Source: Mesorhizobium sp. WSM4313 (GTDB lineage Bacteria; Pseudomonadota; Alphaproteobacteria; Rhizobiales; Rhizobiaceae). Taken from it: a stretch of DNA of 64,000 bases. This document shows positions 26,013 through 33,948 of the stretch, in pieces (the first letter of the stretch is position 1; each line of letters begins with the position of its first letter). The stretch spans positions 1 to 64,000 of the forward strand of contig NZ_NSFT01000009.1 of assembly GCF_002294725.1 (NCBI RefSeq), written 5' to 3'. The position numbers and the translations under genes are program-made. Under the pieces are notes generated by a model, which made no database searches, was not told the origin of the DNA, and saw only the letters and a list, made by a program, of their open reading frames with translations.

Positions 26013-26401
26013 GCACTCACGATAATCCAAGTCTCGGCACATTGGTCGCCGATCTGGCGCAACAGGTGAGCACGCTCGTGCAAACGGAGGCGAGGCTCCT
26101 AAGAGCGGAGATCTCGGAGAACGCGACCAAGGCTGGCGCAGGCGCCGTCGAGGTGCTGGGCGGCGCGATATGCCTGCTCGCTGCGCTGCTGGTTTTGTTG
26201 CAGGCGCTCGTGATCGCTCTGGCCCGCCTTGGTCTGGGCGCCGGGTGGTCCGCTTTGCTCGTTGGCGTGGTCGTTGCCGTGCTTGGCGTGATCCTGTTGC
26301 GGACCGGCATGGCGAGCATGGCGCCTTCCGAGCTCGCGCCGGACCGTACACAGGAACAGCTCAAGCGTGACGTGAACGTGATCAAGGAACAAGCGAGATG
26401 A
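26009..26401 (+). CDS. Phage holin superfamily III / YqjE-like membrane protein
   Basis: A 130-residue protein with an amphipathic N-terminal helix (VADLAQQVSTLVQTEARLLRAEI in parts: DLAQQVSTLVQTEARLL), then two membrane helices about 48-70 and 76-98, and a charged tail. This is the putative actinobacterial-holin-X / YqjE class, usually found beside YqjD- and DUF3618-type genes, as here; despite the name it is not evidence of a prophage. ATG 26009 overlaps the preceding stop, and the end overlaps the DUF3618 gene by 4 bases. Confidence 0.82.
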   Translation: MSTHDNPSLGTLVADLAQQVSTLVQTEARLLRAEISENATKAGAGAVEVLGGAICLLAALLVLLQALVIALARLGLGAGWSALLVGVVVAVLGVILLRTGMASMAPSELAPDRTQEQLKRDVNVIKEQAR

Positions 26402-27264
26402 CCGAGAGATCCGCAGCAGAGCTCGAACGCGAAGCGGAAGCCACGCGCGCAAGAGTGGTGGCGACCGCAGACTCCATTCGCGACAAGATGACCCCAGGGC
26501 AGCTCTTTGACGAATTCACCGGGCATTTCAGAGGCGGCGCGGGCTCCGAAATGCTTCACAACCTTAAGGCCCAGGTGCGGGACAATCCGTTGCCGCTGAC
26601 GGTGATCGGCGCGGGCCTGGCCTGGCTGATGTTGGGCAGCGGCGCCTCCGCCACGCCGGCTGGTACCGATGGTGTGACGCGGCGCGGTCCTGGCCTCGAT
26701 CATGGAGCGTTCGGCGCTGGAATGGGTTCGACCGCCTCGGATGCGGCAGGCTCTGTCGCCGAAGCGGCCAGCGGGGCGGCCGGAACTGTCTCGGGAATGG
26801 CTAACGAAGCTGCCGGCATAGTGTCGAACGTGGCAAGCAGCGCAGCCGACACACTGGCGAGCTCGGCGGCGGCTGCGGCCGATATGGCAACGAGTGCCAG
26901 CCGCTCGGCACATAGTCTGCTTGAGGACCAGCCTCTCGCAGTGGCTGCCGTCGGCCTCGCCATCGGAGCTGCCATCGGCGCCATGCTGCCCCACACAGAG
27001 GTCGAGGACGAGCGATTTGGCACCTATCGCGAGAGGCTTCGGGACAGTGCCGAAGACACTTTGAAAGAAGGCCTCGACACCGCAACGCAAGTCGCGGCGG
27101 AAGCCTACCAGTCGGCAAGCGACGAAGCCGGACGGCAGGCGTCGAGCGAGGGCACGCTGGCCGACAAGGTCGGCGGGGTCGTCAAAGCCGCGGCCGACAA
27201 GGCCGACGAATCGGTGCGCGAGAAACTTTCCGATTCCGACGCGTCCTCGTCCGGGAAATCGTAG
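26398..27264 (+). CDS. DUF3618 domain protein
   Basis: A 288-residue protein. The N-terminal segment (AELEREAEATRARVVATADSIRDKMTPGQL in parts: EREAEATRARVVATADSIRDK, trimmed) is the DUF3618 signature, followed by a membrane helix about 65-85 (PLTVIGAGLAWLMLGSG). The middle is an Ala/Ser/Gly-rich repeat-like region (about 110-165), then a second hydrophobic stretch near 180-195 (AVAAVGLAIGAAIGAML) and a charged, probably disordered C-terminus. The family is widespread in alphaproteobacteria; the role is unknown, likely at the inner membrane under stress. Last gene of the four-gene operon. Confidence 0.8.
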   Translation: MTERSAAELEREAEATRARVVATADSIRDKMTPGQLFDEFTGHFRGGAGSEMLHNLKAQVRDNPLPLTVIGAGLAWLMLGSGASATPAGTDGVTRRGPGLDHGAFGAGMGSTASDAAGSVAEAASGAAGTVSGMANEAAGIVSNVASSAADTLASSAAAAADMATSASRSAHSLLEDQPLAVAAVGLAIGAAIGAMLPHTEVEDERFGTYRERLRDSAEDTLKEGLDTATQVAAEAYQSASDEAGRQASSEGTLADKVGGVVKAAADKADESVREKLSDSDASSSGKS

Positions 27265-27283
27265 CCGCTTTTTCAACACTCAA

Positions 27284-27308
27284 GGAACAATGCGCGCCTC
27301 CCTCGGTT
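27284..27308 (+). promoter_or_regulatory. Candidate EcfG/RpoE2 promoter for second DUF892 gene
   Basis: GGAAC (27284-27288), 18 bases, TT (27307-27308), local -10 GGTT, 31 bases before the ATG at 27340. Confidence 0.62.
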
Positions 27309-27339
27309 CGGGCGGCGTCAGATAGATGGAGACACCGCA

Positions 27340-27849
27340 ATGGCTGAATCGCGCGAATGGCTTGTCCAATGGCTGAGGGACGCTCACGCCATGGAGGAAC
27401 AGGCAGAGACGATGCTGTCGGGGCAATTGAGCCGGATTGAGAGCTACCCTGAACTCAGCGAGCGAATTCGCAGCCATCTGGAAGAGACGAAAGAGCAGGC
27501 GAGGCGGCTGAAGACCTGCCTAGATGGCCTCGATGAAGGTTCCTCCATGTTGAAAGACGCAGGCGGCAAGCTGACCGCTACAGCGCAGTCGATCAGCGGC
27601 GTCTTCGCCGGCGACGAAGTCATGAAAGGCTCTCTGGCGAGCTACACGTTCGAGCACATGGAAATCGCGTCCTATACGATCCTCATCGCCGCGGCCAACG
27701 CCGCGGGCGAGGCTGAGATTGCCCGTGTTTGCGAACAGAACCTGCGCGAAGAAGAAGCCATGGCCGAGTGGCTGAAGAGCAACCTGCCGCAAGTCACGCA
27801 AAAGTTCCTGACGCGGGCGGACGCCGACAGCGACAGCGCGAAACGCTGA
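27340..27849 (+). CDS. DUF892 ferritin-like protein, second copy
   Basis: A 169-residue four-helix ferritin-like protein of the YciE/YciF class, more divergent than the copy at 20847. Helix 1 is WLVQWLRDAHAMEEQAETML, with Asp/His/Glu positions that fit metal ligands; others include HLEETKEQARRL, FEHMEIASYTILIAAA and CEQNLREEEAMAEWL. It has its own stress-promoter candidate and is followed by a long GC-rich hairpin, so it is probably monocistronic. Function is likely protection in oxidative or osmotic stress; the exact reaction is unknown. Confidence 0.87.
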   Translation: MAESREWLVQWLRDAHAMEEQAETMLSGQLSRIESYPELSERIRSHLEETKEQARRLKTCLDGLDEGSSMLKDAGGKLTATAQSISGVFAGDEVMKGSLASYTFEHMEIASYTILIAAANAAGEAEIARVCEQNLREEEAMAEWLKSNLPQVTQKFLTRADADSDSAKR

Positions 27850-27931
27850 CTTGGAAAGACCACCGCCAGGAACAATCCGCATTTCCAGCTGTTAGGGTCG
27901 CGGTCGGTCCTCCCTCTACCGGTCGAAGGCT

Positions 27932-27964
27932 GGGCCCGCCCCGATGGTTGAATAGGGCGGGCCC
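27932..27964 (+). terminator. GC-rich hairpin after the DUF892 gene
   Basis: GGGCCCGCCC (27932-27941) pairs perfectly with GGGCGGGCCC (27955-27964) around a 13-base loop. There is no T-run. It separates the stress block from the PQQ-associated operon and may stop or stabilise the DUF892 transcript. Confidence 0.5.
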
Positions 27965-27980
27965 GGTTGGCATGAATCCA

Positions 27981-28005
27981 GGAACATTCCTTCTTTCAAA
28001 ACATT
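27981..28005 (+). promoter_or_regulatory. Candidate EcfG/RpoE2 promoter for the PQQ-associated ABC operon
   Basis: GGAAC (27981-27985), 18 bases, TT (28004-28005), local -10 CATT, 26 bases before ATG 28032. The -10 departs from CGTT, so this is one of the weaker members of the set. Confidence 0.4.
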
Positions 28006-28031
28006 AGGGTCGCTCCCATCCTGGAGTGCCC

Positions 28032-29252
28032 ATGCCGATATTGAACATCCGACTTGGCTTGCCCGACCTGAGCCGGATGCGGCTGGCGCTGACGTTTCTC
28101 ATGCTGCTCGCCATGGCCCTGCCCGGTCTGGCCGAGCCGCAGACGTTGGTGATCGGCTATCTCGGCGAACAGCGCAAACCACCTCTGCCCCTCGGGCCGC
28201 TGGACGAGGTCGTCACTGACGACGGCCTGCAAGGTGCCCGGCTCGGCATCGCCGACGATGCCAGCACCGGCCGCTTTCTCGGCCAGCAATTCCGGTTGCA
28301 GCAAGTCATCCTCAAGCCCGGCGAGACGCCAGCCGAAGCGATCAAGGAATTCGCCGCCGCCGGCCTCAGCTTTGTGGTTGCCGATCTGGATGCCCCCCAA
28401 TTGCTGCAGGCGAGCGCAGCTCCTGGCGCCGAGCGGATGACGCTGTTCAACAGCCGCGCACCCGATGATCGCCTGCGTCAGGAGGATTGCCGCAAGAACG
28501 TGCTGCACACAATTCCGAGCCACGCCATGCTCGCCGACGCCCTGGCGCAATATCTGATCTGGAAACGCTGGCAGCACTGGTTCCTGCTGGTCGGCCCGCA
28601 TCCGCAGGATCAGGCGATGGCGGCTGCCTTAAGGCGCGCCGCGACGCGCTTCGGAGCGGAAATCACTGTCGACCAGCCCTGGACGTTCCGGCCCGCCAAT
28701 GGCCGCGCGGACACGGGGCACGTCACGCTGCAGACCGAGATCCCCGCCGCCACGCAAGTCAGCGACTATGATGTTCTGGTCGCAGCCGACGAAGCCGATG
28801 AATTCGGCGCCTATCTCGAGGGGCGCACCGCTCTTCCGAGGCCGGTGGCCGGGACGCAAGGGCTGGTCGCAACCGGCTGGAGTGCGGTCAACGAGGAGTG
28901 GGGCGCCACGCAGCTCCAGGATCGCTTCCACAAGCTGGCCGGGCGCTGGATGCTGCCCAGCGACTACGCCGCCTGGCTTGCCGTCAGAAGCGTTGGCGAG
29001 GCGGCAACGCGGCTGCACAGTCTCGAGCCGACCGCGATCGGAAACTATCTGCGCAGCGACGATTTCCTTCTCGCCGGCTTCAAGGGACAGGGGCTGAGTT
29101 TCCGTTCGTGGGACGGGCAGATGCGCCAGCCCATCCTGATCACTGGTCCTCGCCTGCTCGTCTCGAGCTCGCCACAACCGGGCTTCTTGCACCAGCGTAC
29201 GACGCTGGACACTCTGGGCATCGATCTGGAGGAGAGCACGTGCAAGTTCTGA
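28032..29252 (+). CDS. ABC transporter substrate-binding protein of PQQ alcohol-dehydrogenase systems
   Basis: A 406-residue protein with a signal peptide (hydrophobic LALTFLMLLAMALPG, cleavage after GLA) and a branched-chain-amino-acid-receptor-like fold. I recognise the subfamily that always accompanies PQQ-dependent alcohol dehydrogenases together with a beta-propeller protein, an ATPase and a permease. Motifs: VIGYLGEQRKPPLPLGPLD (19 residues) after cleavage and FNSRAPDDRLRQEDC. The transported compound is unknown; metal/chelator, PQQ or an alcohol have been considered. ATG 28032 has CTGGAG upstream; a GTG at 28026 is also in frame. Its end overlaps the next start by 13 bases. Confidence 0.87.
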   Translation: MPILNIRLGLPDLSRMRLALTFLMLLAMALPGLAEPQTLVIGYLGEQRKPPLPLGPLDEVVTDDGLQGARLGIADDASTGRFLGQQFRLQQVILKPGETPAEAIKEFAAAGLSFVVADLDAPQLLQASAAPGAERMTLFNSRAPDDRLRQEDCRKNVLHTIPSHAMLADALAQYLIWKRWQHWFLLVGPHPQDQAMAAALRRAATRFGAEITVDQPWTFRPANGRADTGHVTLQTEIPAATQVSDYDVLVAADEADEFGAYLEGRTALPRPVAGTQGLVATGWSAVNEEWGATQLQDRFHKLAGRWMLPSDYAAWLAVRSVGEAATRLHSLEPTAIGNYLRSDDFLLAGFKGQGLSFRSWDGQMRQPILITGPRLLVSSSPQPGFLHQRTTLDTLGIDLEESTCKF

Positions 29253-30202
29253 TCGCGCTCGTCCTTTCGATGTTGATCCTCGCTCGTTCCGCCTGGGCAG
29301 AGACGATTTACGTTTCCAACGAGCAGGACAACACCGTCGCGGTCGTCGACGGGGTGACCATGACCCTTCAGGACACGATCGAAGTCGGCCGGCGTCCGCG
29401 CGGAATGGCGCTTTCGATCGACAAGAAGACGCTGTTCGTTGCCGAAGGCGACGACAACCGCATCGACATGGTCGATCTCGCCAGGCGGCAGGTAGTCGAT
29501 CGATTGCCTTCGGGCGCCGATCCGGAATTCTTCGTCGTCCACCCGGATGGCAAACGGCTCTTTGTGGCCAATGAGAAGGACAATCTGGTTTCGGTCGTGG
29601 ATATCGCGGCGGCCAAGGTTATCGGCACCGTCGATGTCGGGGTGGAGCCGGAAGGTATGGCGGTTAGTGCCGACGGCCGAACGGTCGCCTGCACCTCCGA
29701 GACCACGAGCATGGTCCATCTTATCGATGCCGCCACGCTCGAACTCATCGACAATCTGCTCATCGACACGAGACCGCGCGCGGCCGCGTTCTCGCCGGAC
29801 GGCAAGCAATTGTGGGTGTCGTCCGAGATCCGCGGCACCGCCACGGTGTTCGACGCCGCGACGCGCGCTCAAACGGGCAAGATCGAGTTCGAGGTGCCGG
29901 GTATTCGGCGCGAGGGCGTGCAGGCGGTCGGTATCCTAATGTCGCGCGACGGCGATAACGCCTATGTGGCGCTCGGTCCGGCCAACAGGATTGCCGAGGT
30001 CGATACCAAGACGCTCACGGTCCGGCGCCTCTACCTCGTCGGCCAGCGGCCCTGGCATGTCGCGCTCTCGGACGACCAGAAGCGCCTGATCAGCGCCAAC
30101 GGCAACTCCGGCGATATCTCCTTCATCGACCTGGAGAATCAGGAAGTGGTGAAATCGCTGCCGGTGGGGCGCGGCCCATGGAGCGTCGTGATCGGCCCAT
30201 GA
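29240..30202 (+). CDS. YVTN-type beta-propeller protein, PQQ catabolism-associated
   Basis: A 320-residue exported protein with signal peptide MQVLIALVLSMLILARSAWA and about seven propeller blades, each with patterns such as YVSNEQDNTVAVVDG, FVANEKDNLVSVVDI and DGKQLWVSSEI. It belongs to the beta-propeller family linked to PQQ-dependent dehydrogenases. I chose the GTG start at 29240 because GGAGGAG lies 7 bases upstream and it yields a perfect signal peptide; this overlaps the preceding stop by 13 bases. It may be the periplasmic scaffold or receptor of the ABC system. It overlaps the ATPase gene by 4 bases. Confidence 0.88.
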   Translation: MQVLIALVLSMLILARSAWAETIYVSNEQDNTVAVVDGVTMTLQDTIEVGRRPRGMALSIDKKTLFVAEGDDNRIDMVDLARRQVVDRLPSGADPEFFVVHPDGKRLFVANEKDNLVSVVDIAAAKVIGTVDVGVEPEGMAVSADGRTVACTSETTSMVHLIDAATLELIDNLLIDTRPRAAAFSPDGKQLWVSSEIRGTATVFDAATRAQTGKIEFEVPGIRREGVQAVGILMSRDGDNAYVALGPANRIAEVDTKTLTVRRLYLVGQRPWHVALSDDQKRLISANGNSGDISFIDLENQEVVKSLPVGRGPWSVVIGP

Positions 30203-30924
30203 ACGCCTTGTCGGTCGAGGATCTGGGCCACAGTTTCGGAAGCCGGCGGGTTCTCCAGGGGGTCTCGTTCGCTGTGGCTGAAGGGAGAATGTGCGTCCTG
30301 CTTGGACGCAACGGCGCCGGCAAGACGACCTTGTTCTCACTGATCACCGGGCTTTATCACGCGCGCGCAGGATCAGTGCAGGTCTTCGGCCAAGCCATGG
30401 ATGCCCATTCTTCCGACGCGCTCGCCCAAATGGGCGTCGTCTTCCAACTGCCGACGCTCGATCTGGACCTGACGCCCGGCGAGAACCTGCGCTACCACGC
30501 GGCCCTGCACGGGCTTCCCACAGACCTGAGCAAGAAGCGCTCCAGGGAGGAACTCAGCCGCCTGGGAGTGCTGGACAGGATTGATGATCCCGCCCGCGCG
30601 CTGTCCGGCGGTCAGCGCCGACGCGTGGAGATCGCAAGGGCGCTGATGCATGGTCCGCGCCTGCTGCTGCTCGACGAGCCGACCGCCGGGCTCGACGTGC
30701 CGGGACGGCGCGCGCTCGAGCGGCATGTGAGAGACCTTTGCCGCGAGCGCGGCATTGCCGTTGTGTGGGCGACGCATTTCCTCGAAGAAGTGGGAGCCGA
30801 TGACGACATCGTCGTGCTGGATCAGGGCAGGGTGCGCTGGGCCGGTCGCGCTGATCGCATCTCTCCCGAGCTTGGGGTCGAAAGCATCGCGGAGGCATTC
30901 GCCTCGCTGACGGGGTCGCCATGA
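30199..30924 (+). CDS. ABC transporter ATP-binding protein (PQQ-associated system)
   Basis: A 241-residue single ABC cassette. Walker A is GRNGAGKTT (about 37-45), Q-loop VVFQLPTLD, signature LSGGQRRRVEIARAL, Walker B LLLLDEPTAGLD and H-loop WATHFLEE. The start ATG 30199 overlaps the beta-propeller stop (ATGA). It pairs with the ABC-2 permease gene downstream (another 4-base overlap). ABC-2 permeases are usually exporters, so the direction of transport in this otherwise receptor-containing system is an open question. Confidence 0.92.
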   Translation: MNALSVEDLGHSFGSRRVLQGVSFAVAEGRMCVLLGRNGAGKTTLFSLITGLYHARAGSVQVFGQAMDAHSSDALAQMGVVFQLPTLDLDLTPGENLRYHAALHGLPTDLSKKRSREELSRLGVLDRIDDPARALSGGQRRRVEIARALMHGPRLLLLDEPTAGLDVPGRRALERHVRDLCRERGIAVVWATHFLEEVGADDDIVVLDQGRVRWAGRADRISPELGVESIAEAFASLTGSP

Positions 30925-31727
30925 AGACGCATCACGCATTGCGGGCGCTCCACGGCATCTTGCAGCGGGAAATGCTGCGCACGCTGCGGCAGCGCGCGCG
31001 CCTGTTCTCCGCGATGGTCCGCCCGCTTGTCTGGCTGGCGATCTTCGCCGCCGGCTTCCGCTCGGTACTCGGCCTGTCGATCACGCCGCCTTACCAGACT
31101 TATGTCCTCTACGAGGTCTATGTTGTGCCCGGGCTGGTGGCCATGATGCTGCTGTTTCATGCCATGGCAAGCTCGCTGGCCATGGTCTACGACCGCGAGA
31201 TGGGCAGCATGCGCCTGCTGCTGACCGCACCTTTGCCGCGCTGGTACCTGCTTGCCGCGCGCCTGCTGGCCAGCGTGATCGTCGGCCTGCCGCTGGTCTA
31301 CCTGTTCCTCTTCGTGGCGCGCTTCTGGGACGTGCGGCCGCCGATCCTGGGCTATGTTGCCGTGTTTCCGGCGCTCGTGCTGTCGGGTCTGATGCTCGGT
31401 GCATTCGGCCTATTGGTGTCCTCGATCTCGACCCAGATGGAGAACTTCGCCGGCGTGATGAACTTCGTCATTTTCCCGATGTTCTTTGCCTCGACGGCGC
31501 TCTATCCGATCTGGCGGCTCGCCGAAGCCGGCCCGGTGCTGGCGACGATCGCCGCCTGGAACCCATTCAGCTCGGCGGTCGAACTGATCCGCTTCGCGCT
31601 CTACCTGCGGTTCGATTTGGTTTCCATGCTCGTCGTTGTCGCCTGCCTTGGGGCATTCTTCCTGGCGGCGGTGGTCGGCTACGAACCAGGCCGCGGCTTG
31701 TGGTCCCGGCGCGGCGGCGAAGGCTGA
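30921..31727 (+). CDS. ABC-2 type permease (PQQ-associated system)
   Basis: A 268-residue inner-membrane protein with about six membrane helices and the ABC-2 signature region near 180-205 (GVMNFVIFPMFFASTALYPIW in parts: NFVIFPMFFAST, LYPIW). It resembles the permease of the Ped-type alcohol ABC system. It is the last gene of the plus-strand operon and ends exactly one base before the end of the convergent ten-gene XoxF operon, leaving no room for a terminator between them. Confidence 0.9.
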   Translation: MKTHHALRALHGILQREMLRTLRQRARLFSAMVRPLVWLAIFAAGFRSVLGLSITPPYQTYVLYEVYVVPGLVAMMLLFHAMASSLAMVYDREMGSMRLLLTAPLPRWYLLAARLLASVIVGLPLVYLFLFVARFWDVRPPILGYVAVFPALVLSGLMLGAFGLLVSSISTQMENFAGVMNFVIFPMFFASTALYPIWRLAEAGPVLATIAAWNPFSSAVELIRFALYLRFDLVSMLVVVACLGAFFLAAVVGYEPGRGLWSRRGGEG

Positions 31728-32144
31728 TTATCTGAGGGCATAGAGATAGGCCGCGATATCGCGCGCCTGCTGCTCGGTGATCCTTGTCGACGGCATGGCG
31801 GTATGCGGGTTCATTTCCCTTGCCGACCGGATCCAGCGGATCAGGTTCTCCGGATTGTTTGCCAGAACGCCGCCGATATAGACACGGCCGGCTAGGCTGC
31901 CGTCGAGGCGCGGCCCGACCTGGCCTTGCGCTCCCGGCACGCCGGGAATCGTATGGCAGCCGGAACAGCCATTCGCGGTCATGATCGGAATGGCGCGTGC
32001 GCCCACGCCGCCGGTCGCCACATCCGACTCGTGCCGGACGCGCTCGCGCCGGTCGGTCCATAAGGCCGCCGCGCCGACTGCGGCGGCCAGCAGGAGGATC
32101 GCGGCAAGGGCGCCGCCGATCAGCCTAGCCAGGTCGGAGCGCAT
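31728..32144 (-). CDS. Membrane-anchored c-type cytochrome
   Basis: A 138-residue protein with an N-terminal membrane anchor (LIGGALAAILLLAAAVGAAAL, trimmed: residues 8-27) and one c-haem site CSGCH near residue 60 (ANGCSGCHTIPG); Met in NPHTAMPSTRI is the likely sixth haem ligand. It is the last gene of the XoxF/oxidase operon and overlaps ctaG by 20 bases. It could carry electrons from the periplasmic dehydrogenase to the oxidase, or serve the oxidase as a tethered donor. Confidence 0.88.
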   Translation of the reverse strand: MRSDLARLIGGALAAILLLAAAVGAAALWTDRRERVRHESDVATGGVGARAIPIMTANGCSGCHTIPGVPGAQGQVGPRLDGSLAGRVYIGGVLANNPENLIRWIRSAREMNPHTAMPSTRITEQQARDIAAYLYALR

Positions 32145-33003
32145 GCGTTGCCTCCCTGGTTCCACTGTTGCTTATCCAAAGGCCGGCGAGCAGCAAGGCC
32201 GCTCCGCCACAGATCAAGCCGGCCGGAACCCACATTACTAGCCCGGCGAGTTGCTGGTCCTCGATCGGGCTCAGGCCCCAGATCGCCGCGCCGGAGGCAT
32301 TCGCCGGATACCAGAGTTTTGGCGATAACAGCAACAGGACGCCGAGCAGGCCGGTATGCAGCGAGGTGAAGAAAAGATGCATGACGGAGCTGCCATAGGT
32401 TTGCCGTCGGCCGTAACGTGGCAGAAGCGCCCACCAGAACAGCAAGGCAGTGCCGAGGAAACTCGCATGCTGTGCATAATGCAGCACCCCCTGCTGCAGC
32501 GCTGCCTCGAACAGCGCCGGAATGTGCCAGGTCCAGATTGCTATCCCGTGAAGGACCGTCGCGCTGAGCGGGCGCGCGGCGAGGGCCCAGAGCGCCTGCA
32601 GCACCTTGCCCTGGGTGAGCTTTCCTGTCCCTCGGCGAAGTTTGGCTGGCAATGCCCACATCAAGGCCGCGCCCGGGCAGGCGGCGACCAGAAGCGGCGC
32701 CGCCACGGCCATCAGCAACTCGTGCTCGATCATATGGGCTGAGAACACGCGCTCGCCGAGCGCGTGTATCGGGCTGACCAGCGCTCCCGTCAACACGCCC
32801 CAACCGGCCGCGAACAACAGAGCCTGTCGTAGCCGCTCCGGTCGGCCCCGGCCGCTGCGGCGCCATAGCCGGCTTGCGCCGAGCGCATAAATAAGCGCGA
32901 GCACTGCCAAGGGAAGCGTGATGGGAAACGCCAACGTCCATCCGGCCTCGGGCGCGCCGGCGCCATAGCAGATCGAGGTCGAAAAGAAGGCCTCGAGGCT
33001 CAT
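32125..33003 (-). CDS. ctaG: Cytochrome c oxidase assembly protein, caa3 CtaG type
   Basis: A 292-residue polytopic membrane protein of the CtaG/CtaG-caa3 family, distinct from the Cox11 type. About seven to eight membrane helices are visible, with conserved His/Met-rich loops (SAHMIEHELLMAVAAPLL, HGIAIWTWHIP, HYAQHASFLGTALLFWW, MHLFFTSLHTG) that probably handle copper. The start ATG 33003 (MSLEAFF) overlaps the preceding stop by 4 bases. Its place in the operon indicates assembly of the CuB or CuA site of the oxidase encoded beside it. Confidence 0.9.
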   Translation of the reverse strand: MSLEAFFSTSICYGAGAPEAGWTLAFPITLPLAVLALIYALGASRLWRRSGRGRPERLRQALLFAAGWGVLTGALVSPIHALGERVFSAHMIEHELLMAVAAPLLVAACPGAALMWALPAKLRRGTGKLTQGKVLQALWALAARPLSATVLHGIAIWTWHIPALFEAALQQGVLHYAQHASFLGTALLFWWALLPRYGRRQTYGSSVMHLFFTSLHTGLLGVLLLLSPKLWYPANASGAAIWGLSPIEDQQLAGLVMWVPAGLICGGAALLLAGLWISNSGTREATHALRPG

Positions 33004-33341
33004 CGCAGGCACTCGTCGAGGATAAGCGCGGCGCTGCCCTGCATGAGGATGACGAGGGCGAACAGCAGCGCCGCGAGCATGCCGAGATCGGCGACGAAAC
33101 GCTCGGTGCTGCGCGTGCGCTCAGGCTTGAAGGCGGCGCCGCCTTGCCGCTTCGCCCGCCATGATAGCGCGCCACCGAGCAGCGAAAACAGCGCGAGCAA
33201 CAGCGCCACCGGGAGCACGACCTGAACCTGGCGATTGCACTGCCAGTGCACGAGCGAATAGTTCAGCTGCGTCGAGATTGCCCAGGCCAAAGGCCCCGAC
33301 AACAAACCTCCCCAGGACGTGCCCAGCCGCAGCGCGCGCAT
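33000..33341 (-). CDS. Small membrane protein of the oxidase operon
   Basis: A 113-residue protein with three hydrophobic segments (about 10-30, 42-62 and 86-108), beginning MRALRLGTSWGGLLSGPLAW. Unassigned small membrane proteins often lie between coxC and ctaG in such operons, so a role as accessory subunit or assembly factor is plausible. ATG 33341 sits one base from the coxC stop. The longer open frame upstream is coxC read in another frame. Confidence 0.75.
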   Translation of the reverse strand: MRALRLGTSWGGLLSGPLAWAISTQLNYSLVHWQCNRQVQVVLPVALLLALFSLLGGALSWRAKRQGGAAFKPERTRSTERFVADLGMLAALLFALVILMQGSAALILDECLR

Positions 33342-33342
33342 C

Positions 33343-33948
33343 TCAGCCCAACCTCGGTAGCCAGTAGATGAGCAGGTAGATCGGGATCCAGGTGAGGACC
33401 ACGAAGTCCCAGTAGAAGACATTGTCGCCGACATCGCCGAAGCGCCGGCCGCTGTAGCCATGGTGCGTGAACATCAGCACGGTCAGAACGATCGTGTCGC
33501 CGACATCGGTGATCAGATGCGTGGTGTGGAGACCGAGCAGCACCCACAGCATCGAGCCGTAGGCGTTCGTGTCCCAATAGATGTTCAGCGCCGGAAACTC
33601 GAACCAGCGCACGACGAGCGGCGCGATGCCGAGCAGCGACATCACCACCATGCCGATCCGCACCGGTCCTATAGCGCATTGCTTCGCGTAGCCGTTCAGT
33701 ATGTGGTTGGGAATCAGGCTGGCGATGAGAAGCAGCGTCACGATCGTTCCGGGCCAATGGTTGGGCTGCGGAGCGCTTAGCCGCCAGTTGGGCCACAAGG
33801 TCGCGAGATAGAGATAGGCGCCGGCGGCCAGCGCAAAGCCCGTGCCCTCCAACGCCATGAAGCCAAGCGTACCCCACCAGGTCGGGCTGCGCGGGCCATG
33901 TCCAAAGGTCGGGAGGGCGGAAAGATCCATGGCGGGACGCTGGTTCAT
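33343..33948 (-). CDS. coxC: Cytochrome c oxidase subunit III
   Basis: A 201-residue subunit III of haem-copper oxidases, of the short five-helix form found in caa3-type enzymes. Recognisable parts are WWGTLGFMALEGTGFALAAG (20 residues), LHTTHLITDVGDT, and the last helix with YWDFVVLTWIPIYLLIYW. ATG 33948 overlaps the coxA stop by 4 bases. It has no catalytic metal but stabilises the proton-uptake path in subunit I. Confidence 0.92.
   Translation of the reverse strand: MNQRPAMDLSALPTFGHGPRSPTWWGTLGFMALEGTGFALAAGAYLYLATLWPNWRLSAPQPNHWPGTIVTLLLIASLIPNHILNGYAKQCAIGPVRIGMVVMSLLGIAPLVVRWFEFPALNIYWDTNAYGSMLWVLLGLHTTHLITDVGDTIVLTVLMFTHHGYSGRRFGDVGDNVFYWDFVVLTWIPIYLLIYWLPRLG

Noticed and set aside
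26009..26401. Prophage, suggested by a holin-family protein.
   Set aside because: No phage structural, lysis or integrase genes are near; this holin-like family is a common housekeeping or stress membrane protein.
26017..27279. A 420-codon minus-strand frame opposite the holin-like and DUF3618 genes.
   Set aside because: The plus-strand genes have overlaps, ribosome-binding sites and recognisable domains; the antisense frame has none.
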